From JADJPL01 sp964607915 (GTDB taxonomy: Bacteria > Bacteroidota > Bacteroidia > Chitinophagales > Saprospiraceae): a stretch of DNA of 11,654 nucleotides. The translations under genes and the position numbers were made by a program. Position 1 is the stretch's first letter. Each line of letters opens with the position of its first letter. Of this stretch, positions 6,255-11,654 are shown in pieces. The notes under the pieces are model-generated. The model saw only the letters and a program-made list of their open reading frames with translations. It was not told where the DNA came from and searched no databases. Location of the stretch: assembly GCA_964607915.1 (NCBI GenBank), contig CAZSMU010000129.1, positions 1-11,654 of the forward strand, in the 5' to 3' direction.

Positions 6255-7250
6255 ATGAAAGCTATTTTGAGCCGACTGTACGAACACGACCTGCTGAGCA
6301 GGGCGGAAGCTCGACAAATCCTGTTCGATATCGCCCATAATGCGTACAACGAGATTCAGGTGGCTGCCTTTGCCACAGTGTTCAACATGCGCCCCGTGAC
6401 GCGCTCCGAGTTGCAGGGGTTTCGGGATGCGCTGATCGAACTTTGCGTACCCCTGGATCTGGAAGGGCAGGAGACCCTGGATGTAGTAGGTACGGGCGGA
6501 GATGGAAAAAACACGTTTAATATTTCGACGACCTCCTGCGTCGTCGCCGCCGGGGCCGGATACAAAATCAGCAAGCACGGGAGTTACGGGGTCTCGTCGG
6601 CGGTCGGCTCTTCCGATGTGTTGATTCAGTTGGGCTACCGCTTCACCAACGACCAGGATGTGCTGCGGCGTCAATTGGAGCAATGCAATATGTGTTTCCT
6701 GCACGCCCCGCTGTTCCACCCGGCCCTGAAGGTGGTCGTCCCCGTGCGAAAGCAACTGGGCACCCGGACCTTTTTCAATATCCTGGGCCCTCTGGTGAAT
6801 CCTGTACAGCCTGAATACCAGCTTTTTGGCACGTCGAGTATGGAGTTGTTGCGCATGTACCAATACGTGATGCAGCAGTCGGGCCGGCGTTTCACCATCC
6901 TCTACTCCCTCGACGGCTACGACGAGGTGTCGCTGACCGGGGACTTCAAAATTTGCACCAACGATATGGAGCGCATCCTCTCGCCACAGGACCTGGACCT
7001 CCACCCGGTGCAGGCCACAGACCTCTATGGGGGGGAAACAGCGGAAGATGCCGCAGAAATTTTTCTCAACATATTGCAGGATAAGGCCACGCCCGCACAA
7101 AAGCAGGTCGTACTCGCCAACACGGGTCTGGCCATACACACCGTCAAGCCGGAAAAGCCGGTGTACGACTGTATCGAAGAGGCCCGCGAAAGCATTGAGA
7201 GCGGCCGGGCGTACGCCTTATTGAAAAAGCTGCTGGAAGGGCAAGCCTGA
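6255..7250 (+). CDS. trpD: Anthranilate phosphoribosyltransferase (TrpD)
   Basis: TrpD joins anthranilate to phosphoribosyl pyrophosphate (PRPP), giving phosphoribosyl-anthranilate. The 331-residue length is normal. The PRPP and metal-binding motif DVVGTGGDGKNTFNIST (76-92) is intact. It is followed by SKHGSYGVSS (106-115), where the common KHGNRAVSS form is altered, as is often seen in this phylum. FFNILGPLVNP and the acidic DGYDEVS segment are also present. It is not fused to trpG, unlike in enterobacteria. The 68-base gap to trpC contains the shortest copy of the palindromic repeat. Confidence 0.96.
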   Translation: MKAILSRLYEHDLLSRAEARQILFDIAHNAYNEIQVAAFATVFNMRPVTRSELQGFRDALIELCVPLDLEGQETLDVVGTGGDGKNTFNISTTSCVVAAGAGYKISKHGSYGVSSAVGSSDVLIQLGYRFTNDQDVLRRQLEQCNMCFLHAPLFHPALKVVVPVRKQLGTRTFFNILGPLVNPVQPEYQLFGTSSMELLRMYQYVMQQSGRRFTILYSLDGYDEVSLTGDFKICTNDMERILSPQDLDLHPVQATDLYGGETAEDAAEIFLNILQDKATPAQKQVVLANTGLAIHTVKPEKPVYDCIEEARESIESGRAYALLKKLLEGQA

Positions 7251-7259
7251 GAAAAATCT

Positions 7260-7283
7260 TAGATTTGTCGCGCAACAAGTCTA
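7260..7283. repeat. Palindromic interspersed element, minimal copy (24 bp)
   Basis: TAGATTTGT (7260-7268) followed directly by CGCGCAACAAGTCTA (7269-7283) equals the left and right ends of the longer copies with the interior removed. It can fold as a hairpin of nine pairs (one G-U) plus a weak tip. It lies between trpD and trpC, 10 bases after the trpD stop, inside the transcribed operon. It may be a collapsed copy; an effect on trp mRNA processing or stability is possible but not shown. Confidence 0.7.
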
Positions 7284-7318
7284 TAATCTCTTGATCACCC
7301 CCAAACGTCTTATCTGAC

Positions 7319-8134
7319 ATGAGTGTACTGGATAAAATAATAGCCCACAAACGCCTGGAAGTGCAGGCGCGCAAGGAGCGGATATCGGTTTCGGAACTGG
7401 AGGCTACTGCCCTGTTTTCGGCGCCGGTCCGGTCGCTGTCTGCCTCTTTGCAGGACCCGGCCAAAAGCGCCCTTATCACGGAGTTCAAGCGCAAATCCCC
7501 TTCCCGAGGGCTCATCAACGGCGACGTATCGGTAAAAGAAGTTACGATGGGCTATGCCGCAGCCGGCTCCTCGGGCTTGTCGGTGCTCACCGATGCGCAT
7601 TTCTTCGGGGGTTCGATAGAGGATCTTCAGGAGGCGAGGAGATGGAACGGGATTCCGATTTTGCGGAAAGACTTCATCGTGGAGGAGTACCAGGTGCTGG
7701 AGGCCAAATCCATCGGGGCCGACGCGGTGCTGCTGATCGCTGCCTGCCTGGACAGCGTACAACTGCGGACACTCGCCCAACTGGCGGGTTCATTGGGTAT
7801 GGAAGTACTCATGGAAGTGCATGAACGCGAGGAATTGGGGCATTACAACCCCTTTGTGCATCTGGTCGGGGTCAACAACCGCAACCTGAAGACGATGGAG
7901 GGGTCGGTTCAGACCTCCTTCGACCTTTTTGACGATATACCTTCCGGGGTGCCCGCGGTATCTGAAAGCGGTATAGATGACCCGGCGCTGATTGTTTCCC
8001 TCAAGCAACTGGGCTACCGGGGCTTCCTCATGGGCGAGTACTTTATGAAGCACGCGGTACCCCAGGATGCCTGCCGGGAGTTCATCCAAAAGGTAAAAAG
8101 ATTGGAAGACCTGACTAACCACGCCATCGCATGA
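7319..8134 (+). CDS. trpC: Indole-3-glycerol-phosphate synthase (TrpC)
   Basis: TrpC closes the indole ring: carboxyphenylaminodeoxyribulose phosphate is converted to indole-3-glycerol phosphate, with loss of CO2 and water. The 271-residue TIM-barrel protein carries the N-terminal MSVLDKIIAHKRLEV, the EFKRKSPSRG motif (55-64, with catalytic Glu55 and Lys57), LSVLTDAHFFGGS, ILRKDFIVEEYQV with the general-acid lysine, LMEVHEREEL, VGVNNRNLKT and SESGI. It is a single-function protein, not fused to trpF as in E. coli. Its stop overlaps the trpF start by four bases (ATGA, 8131-8134), so translation is probably coupled. Confidence 0.97.
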   Translation: MSVLDKIIAHKRLEVQARKERISVSELEATALFSAPVRSLSASLQDPAKSALITEFKRKSPSRGLINGDVSVKEVTMGYAAAGSSGLSVLTDAHFFGGSIEDLQEARRWNGIPILRKDFIVEEYQVLEAKSIGADAVLLIAACLDSVQLRTLAQLAGSLGMEVLMEVHEREELGHYNPFVHLVGVNNRNLKTMEGSVQTSFDLFDDIPSGVPAVSESGIDDPALIVSLKQLGYRGFLMGEYFMKHAVPQDACREFIQKVKRLEDLTNHAIA

Positions 8135-8808
8135 GCAATACGGTACAGATAAAAGTATGCGGGATGCGCGACCCGGCCAACATCGAAGCCCTCGCTAAAC
8201 TGCCTATAGGTTTAATGGGTTTCATTTTTTATCCCAAATCGCCTCGTGCAGTTAAAGGAGACGCGTTGGAAAAGTGGTTACACCAGTCGGGGCAATCCGT
8301 TCGGCTGCCGCGCCGGGTAGGCGTCTTTGTCAATGCGCCGATCGAAGATGTATTGAACCGGGTACACGATTTTTCCCTTGATTACGTGCAATTGCACGGA
8401 ACGGAAAGCCCCTCGTACTGCCGCGAACTCCGCGAACTCTGGAGCCTGACGAGCATGAGCGGCGCGCAACTGATCAAGGCGTTCTCCGTAGGCTCTGGGT
8501 TTGACTTTTCAGAGGTGGAAGCCTATGCGCCGTTCTGCGCCTACGCGCTGTTCGATACCCAAACGGAAGGCTTCGGGGGGAGTGGGGAATCCTTCGACTG
8601 GTCTTTGCTCGCTGCGTACTCCGGCAGCCTGCCTTTTTTTCTGAGCGGGGGCCTCGGACCTGACCAGTTGGAGGCTATTCGGGCTTTCCGGCACCCCAGG
8701 TTGGCAGGGTTGGATCTGAACAGCCGCTTCGAAGAAAAACCGGGCCTTAAAAACATAGAAGCATTGCAAAATTTTGTGTCAACTTTTATAAAAAATAAAA
8801 TCGAATGA
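8131..8808 (+). CDS. trpF: Phosphoribosylanthranilate isomerase (TrpF)
   Basis: TrpF carries out the Amadori rearrangement of phosphoribosyl-anthranilate to carboxyphenylaminodeoxyribulose phosphate, the substrate of TrpC. The 225-residue length is slightly above the usual 200-215. The catalytic cysteine is Cys10 in IKVCGMRDP. The catalytic aspartate is in ALFDTQTEGFGGSGESFDW, which also carries the glycine-rich phosphate loop. VQLHGTESP and the C-terminal FLSGGLGPDQ, followed by GLDLNSRFEEKPGLKN, are typical. It overlaps both neighbours by four bases (ATGA with trpC and with trpB), so the three are likely translated as a coupled set. Confidence 0.96.
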   Translation: MSNTVQIKVCGMRDPANIEALAKLPIGLMGFIFYPKSPRAVKGDALEKWLHQSGQSVRLPRRVGVFVNAPIEDVLNRVHDFSLDYVQLHGTESPSYCRELRELWSLTSMSGAQLIKAFSVGSGFDFSEVEAYAPFCAYALFDTQTEGFGGSGESFDWSLLAAYSGSLPFFLSGGLGPDQLEAIRAFRHPRLAGLDLNSRFEEKPGLKNIEALQNFVSTFIKNKIE

Positions 8809-9989
8809 CCATTGCAATAGACAAAAACGGGTATTACGGGGAGTTTGGAGGCGCGTACATCCCGGAGATGCTCTACCCGAACGTAGAGGAGCTTCGGCAG
8901 CGCTACATGTCCATCACGCAGGAGCCGGAGTTTCAGAAGGAGTTTCAGTACCTGCTGAAAGAATACGTCGGCAGACCGACGCCCTTGTACCGGGCTGCGC
9001 GATTGTCGGCCCATTTCGGGGTGGAGATATACCTCAAGCGGGAGGATCTGTGCCATACGGGGGCGCACAAGATCAACAATACCATTGGGCAGATCCTGCT
9101 GGCGCGCCGGCTCAACAAGACCCGCATCATTGCAGAAACCGGCGCCGGGCAGCATGGCGTGGCGACGGCCACGGTTTGCGCGCTGATGGGCATGCAGTGC
9201 ATCGTCTATATGGGTGAGGTGGACATTGAGCGCCAGGCCCCCAATGTGGCCCGAATGCGCATGCTGGGCGCTGAGGTGAGGCCGGCTACGAGCGGCAGCA
9301 AGACCTTGAAAGACGCTACCAACGAAGCGATCCGCGACTGGATCAACCATCCGGAGGATACGCATTACATCATAGGTTCGGTGGTAGGGCCTCATCCATA
9401 CCCCGATATGGTAGCCCGTTTTCAGTCGGTCATCAGCGCTGAAATGCGCGATCAGCTGGTGGAACACACGGGTAAGGCCAATCCGGAGGCAGTGATAGCC
9501 TGCGTGGGAGGAGGCAGCAACGCGGCGGGGGCTTTTTACCACTACCTCAACGAGCCTTCGGTGCGCCTCATCGCCGTAGAGGCTGCAGGAGAGGGAGTAC
9601 ACTCCGGTAAATCCGCCGCTACCAGCGTCCTGGGGACGCAGGGAATCATACACGGCAGCCGCACCCTGCTCATGCAGACCGCCGACGGGCAAATCGTGGA
9701 GCCGCATTCGATCTCTGCGGGATTGGATTACCCCGGCATAGGGCCTTTGCACGCCCACCTGATTCGTTCCGGCAGGGCCGAGGCCATCGCGGTAACCGAT
9801 GAGGAGGCCATGGAAGCTGCTTTTTTTGTAGCCCGGCAAGAGGGGATTATCCCGGCGTTGGAGACGGCCCACGCGTTTTCTGCATTGGAGAAAATGGCCT
9901 ATCGCTCCAGCGACGTGCTCGTCGTGTGCCTCTCCGGCAGGGGAGATAAAGACCTGGCCACGTATATGAAACAACTTGATGCGTATTAA
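8805..9989 (+). CDS. trpB: Tryptophan synthase beta chain (TrpB)
   Basis: TrpB is the pyridoxal-phosphate enzyme that joins indole to serine in the alpha2-beta2 synthase. The 394-residue length is standard. The N-terminus has YYGEFGGAYIPE. Lys89 in HTGAHKINN forms the Schiff base with the cofactor. Glu111 in AETGAGQHGVA is the catalytic acid, GGGSNAAG (233-240) binds the cofactor phosphate, and the C-terminal CLSGRGDKD has the serine near the pyridine nitrogen. It belongs to the TrpB1 type that works with TrpA, which is encoded 17 bases downstream. A long open frame on the opposite strand (8541-9974) is a codon-bias shadow. Confidence 0.98.
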   Translation: MTIAIDKNGYYGEFGGAYIPEMLYPNVEELRQRYMSITQEPEFQKEFQYLLKEYVGRPTPLYRAARLSAHFGVEIYLKREDLCHTGAHKINNTIGQILLARRLNKTRIIAETGAGQHGVATATVCALMGMQCIVYMGEVDIERQAPNVARMRMLGAEVRPATSGSKTLKDATNEAIRDWINHPEDTHYIIGSVVGPHPYPDMVARFQSVISAEMRDQLVEHTGKANPEAVIACVGGGSNAAGAFYHYLNEPSVRLIAVEAAGEGVHSGKSAATSVLGTQGIIHGSRTLLMQTADGQIVEPHSISAGLDYPGIGPLHAHLIRSGRAEAIAVTDEEAMEAAFFVARQEGIIPALETAHAFSALEKMAYRSSDVLVVCLSGRGDKDLATYMKQLDAY

Positions 9990-10006
9990 GTCGAACCGGA
10001 AAGCAG

Positions 10007-10798
10007 ATGGAAATACAAGAAAACAGAATTGAGCGTCTGTTTAAGGAGAAGAAGGAAAATATCCTGAACATCTATTTCACCGCGGGGTTCCCGCGGGTGG
10101 AGCAGGTGCCCGATATCCTGTTCGCCTTGCAGGAAGCCGGGGTCGATCTAATCGAAATCGGTATGCCGTACTCCGACCCGCTGGCAGACGGACCCACTAT
10201 ACAGGAAAGCGGGGCGTTGGCTTTGCAGCAGGGAATGAACCTGCCCCTTTTATTTGAGCAAATCGCAGCCGTGCGCCCCCGCCTGGAAACGCCCTTAATC
10301 CTGATGGGGTATTTCAACCAGGTCATGCAATACGGAGAGGCGGCTTTCTTCCAAAAATGCAGGGAAACGGGCGTAGATGGGCTCATCCTGCCCGATTTGC
10401 CTCTGTTGGAATACGAAAAGCAGTACAGGGAAATGGTCGAGCAAGCCGGCTTAGCCATCAGCTTTTTGATTACTCCGCAAACCTCGCCGGAGCGCATCCT
10501 GAAAATTGATGCCCTGAGCCGTGGATTCATCTACATGGTCTCCAGCGCCTCGATCACGGGTGCCAAAGAAGGTATCAGCGATACGCAGCTTTCCTACTTC
10601 GAACGCATTGCCGGTATGGGACTTCAGAGTCCGAAACTCATCGGGTTTGGGATTTCAAACCACGAGACATACGCTACCGCGTGCCGCTACGCACAAGGTG
10701 CTATCATCGGCAGCGCGTTCATCAAGGCGTTGGCCGCAGGTGGAGAGGATGTACGGCAGACGACACTGGATTTCGTGCGCCGGATACGCAACACATAG
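10007..10798 (+). CDS. trpA: Tryptophan synthase alpha chain (TrpA)
   Basis: TrpA cleaves indole-3-glycerol phosphate to indole and glyceraldehyde-3-phosphate, and channels the indole to TrpB. The 263-residue TIM barrel carries both catalytic acids, Glu50 and Asp61, in LIEIGMPYSDPLADGPTIQ, a motif diagnostic for the family. LILMGYFNQV, DGLILPDLPL, the phosphate-binding YMVSSASITGAK and GFGISN are also present. It is the last trp gene. Its TAG stop (10796-10798) consists of the first three bases of a palindromic repeat copy, so an insertion appears to have set or replaced the original end of the protein. Confidence 0.97.
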   Translation: MEIQENRIERLFKEKKENILNIYFTAGFPRVEQVPDILFALQEAGVDLIEIGMPYSDPLADGPTIQESGALALQQGMNLPLLFEQIAAVRPRLETPLILMGYFNQVMQYGEAAFFQKCRETGVDGLILPDLPLLEYEKQYREMVEQAGLAISFLITPQTSPERILKIDALSRGFIYMVSSASITGAKEGISDTQLSYFERIAGMGLQSPKLIGFGISNHETYATACRYAQGAIIGSAFIKALAAGGEDVRQTTLDFVRRIRNT

Positions 10799-10872
10799 AT
10801 TTGTTGCGCGGGGTTACAGAGGAGAGGAAAAGAGCCCTTTTGACCCCTCAGTGGCCCCGCACAACAAGTCTA
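10796..10872. repeat. Palindromic interspersed element, 77-bp copy at the end of trpA
   Basis: The ends are TAGATTTGTTGCGCGGGG (10796-10813) and CCCCGCACAACAAGTCTA (10855-10872), complementary at 16 of 18 positions, with one mismatch becoming G-U in RNA. Inside, GAGG (10819-10822) faces CCTC (10846-10849) and AAAAG (10828-10832) faces CTTTT (10837-10841), all centred on about 10834. Its left and right halves resemble the outer parts of the minus-strand 26-190 copy, so it looks like that element with about 90 central bases missing. In the trp transcript it would form a strong 3' hairpin that could protect or end the mRNA (inference); no T-run follows it. Confidence 0.82.
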
Positions 10873-10889
10873 ATAAAAAACAAAAGACG

Positions 10890-11246
10890 ATGGGACTGAG
10901 TGAGAAAGAACTCTGGCGGCTGGCCAAAAAGCGGGCCGATTTCAAAAAATCGCTGTATTCCTATTTCGCGGTCATCCCCTTCCTATGGGCGATCTGGTGG
11001 TTTACCATAGGTCGCTATGCGGGTTTCGGGGCACATACCTGGCCGATTTATGCCACGCTGGGCTGGGGCCTCGGCCTCGTGATTAGTTATTATGAGGCCT
11101 ATAAAGCTCCGGGGCTGAAAGAGAAGGAATACCATAAACTGGCAGCCCGGCACGGGGACAGCCTGGAACTAAGAAACTTGCAGGAGGAAAAAGAACGCGA
11201 TTCTCTTCGTCGCGAAACGGGCTATGATACCAATGATTTCGTCTAA
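10890..11246 (+). CDS. 2TM-domain small membrane protein
   Basis: This is a 118-residue protein with two membrane helices at about residues 21-40 and 50-69. They are joined by a short loop and flanked by charged ends. The pattern, a basic amphipathic lead (LAKKRADFKKSLYSYF), an aromatic-rich first helix (LWAIWWFTIG), then TWPIYATLGWGLGLVISYYEAY, matches the 2TM domain family (PF13239) common in Bacteroidota. There the domain occurs alone or fused to histidine kinases, and its role is not established. The C-terminus is charged and probably helical. The ATG at 10890 is chosen because the longer open frame, reaching back to 10521, lies inside trpA and crosses the repeat. It begins 17 bases after the palindromic element. 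Confidence 0.85.
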   Translation: MGLSEKELWRLAKKRADFKKSLYSYFAVIPFLWAIWWFTIGRYAGFGAHTWPIYATLGWGLGLVISYYEAYKAPGLKEKEYHKLAARHGDSLELRNLQEEKERDSLRRETGYDTNDFV

Positions 11247-11261
11247 GGCAGGGGAATGGTG

Positions 11262-11282
11262 TAGCGTTGCAGCTATTTTTTT
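11262..11282 (+). terminator. Weak terminator candidate after the 2TM gene
   Basis: A short TAGC/GCTA stem (11262-11265 with 11272-11275) is followed at once by seven T residues (11276-11282), 15 bases after the 2TM stop. The stem is only four pairs, so this is a weak call. Confidence 0.25.
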
Positions 11283-11374
11283 ATTTGACTATTTACATTT
11301 CACCACCGCAAACCGCTCTAAATTTTTTAAAAATTGGGATTGAAGAAAAAATAAAGCGGGAAGATGGTAGCCGG

Positions 11375-11481
11375 ATCCATCTGTACAAGCAGGGGTATTT
11401 TGGGTGGCGTATGAGGAGAGTGCGGCGCTGCTGTGCCGGGAGAAGGAGTTAGAATTTTTCGTATCTTTGGCCGGAACATAG
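11375..11481 (+). pseudogene. Possible frameshifted gene remnant
   Basis: One frame reads IHLYKQG (11375-11395). The adjacent frame then continues as VFWVAYEESAALLCREKE...FFVSLAGT and stops at 11479-11481. The switch falls on a run of four G residues (11392-11395), where one extra G would make the two parts a single reading frame. The joined peptide has the composition of real protein and no in-frame stops, unlike the surrounding AT-rich DNA. I do not recognise the family with certainty. No convincing start is visible upstream: the second frame is closed by a TAG at 11368-11370. A chance open frame is the main alternative. Confidence 0.3.
11462..11469 (+). promoter_or_regulatory. Candidate -7 promoter element for the AAA-ATPase-like gene
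   Basis: TATCTTTG matches TAnnTTTG exactly and lies 21 bases upstream of the ATG at 11491. No TTG is found at the 19-base spacing, so only the -7 element supports the call. Confidence 0.45.
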
Positions 11482-11490
11482 CTCCCTCTC

Positions 11491-11654
11491 ATGTCTAAAA
11501 AACTACCGCTCGGCCTGCAGGATTTTCGGAAAATTATCGAACACGGGTTCTTGTATGTGGACAAGACCGAACCCCTTTTCCGCATTGCCGCCAGTCCGGG
11601 GGCGTATTTCCTGTCCCGTCCCCGTCGCTTTGGCAAATCCATCACGGTATCCAC
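11491..11654 (+). CDS. AAA-ATPase-like protein, N-terminal fragment (cut by window end)
   Basis: The first 54 codons are present and the gene continues beyond the window. The sequence LPLGLQDFRKIIEHGFLYVDKTE (residues 5-27) followed by YFLSRPRRFGKSI (39-51, a Walker A-like P-loop) is the hallmark of the AAA-ATPase_like family (PF09820). Full-length members are usually about 500-560 residues and often end in a PD-(D/E)XK nuclease-like domain (PF08011). They occur in many copies in Bacteroidota genomes, and their role is not settled. A TATCTTTG -7-like motif lies just upstream, so the gene is probably transcribed on its own. Confidence 0.88.
   Translation, partial: MSKKLPLGLQDFRKIIEHGFLYVDKTEPLFRIAASPGAYFLSRPRRFGKSITVS

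Noticed and set aside
5979..7139. 386-codon open frame on the minus strand
   Set aside because: It is antisense to trpG and trpD and has no recognisable domain or start context.
8541..9974. 477-codon open frame on the minus strand
   Set aside because: It lies opposite trpF and trpB, which have full sets of family motifs. Long antisense frames are common in GC-rich coding DNA.
11289..11654. 121-codon minus-strand open frame at the right edge
   Set aside because: It is antisense to the AAA-ATPase-like gene, whose plus-strand N-terminus matches its family closely.

Overview
The window looks like a piece of a Bacteroidota chromosome, most likely from the Saprospiria/Lewinella side of the phylum. 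This is inferred from several things. The coding DNA is GC-rich while the intergenic DNA is AT-rich. Gene starts lack Shine-Dalgarno sequences. Promoter-like TAnnTTTG (-7) motifs are present. The Trp gene order is trpE-G-D-C-F-B-A. A 2TM-domain protein and an AAA-ATPase-like (PF09820-type) protein lie at the right end. lpxB shows a lipid A-bearing, Gram-negative cell. I cannot name the species.

Layout. Positions 1-548 are gene-free and hold a 165-bp end-to-end palindromic repeat (26-190) and an AT-rich stretch with a likely leftward terminator. Leftward, an apparent operon surE - small three-helix membrane protein - lpxB occupies 2780 down to 549. Rightward from 2861 is holA (DNA polymerase III delta). 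A complete tryptophan operon follows from about 3950 to 10798: promoter, a 22-codon leader peptide with three consecutive Trp codons, a 15-bp perfect terminator hairpin, then trpE, trpG, trpD, trpC, trpF, trpB and trpA. Then come a 2TM-domain membrane protein (10890-11246), a probable frameshifted gene remnant (about 11375-11481), and the first 54 codons of an AAA-ATPase-like protein that runs off the end.

The seven trp genes encode every step from chorismate to L-tryptophan. The leader region carries all the parts of a ribosome-mediated attenuator. An alternative pairing (4058-4075 with 4101-4119) would break up the terminator, and it would be free only when the ribosome stalls at the Trp codons.

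The least ordinary feature is a family of palindromic interspersed elements with shared ends (TAGAYTTGTTGCGCGGGG and complement), present three times at 165, 77 and 24 bp. One copy lies beyond the lpxB operon, one sits between trpD and trpC, and one begins inside the trpA stop codon. They behave like internally deleted versions of one another. All are bounded by TA, which suggests a small non-autonomous, MITE-like element.
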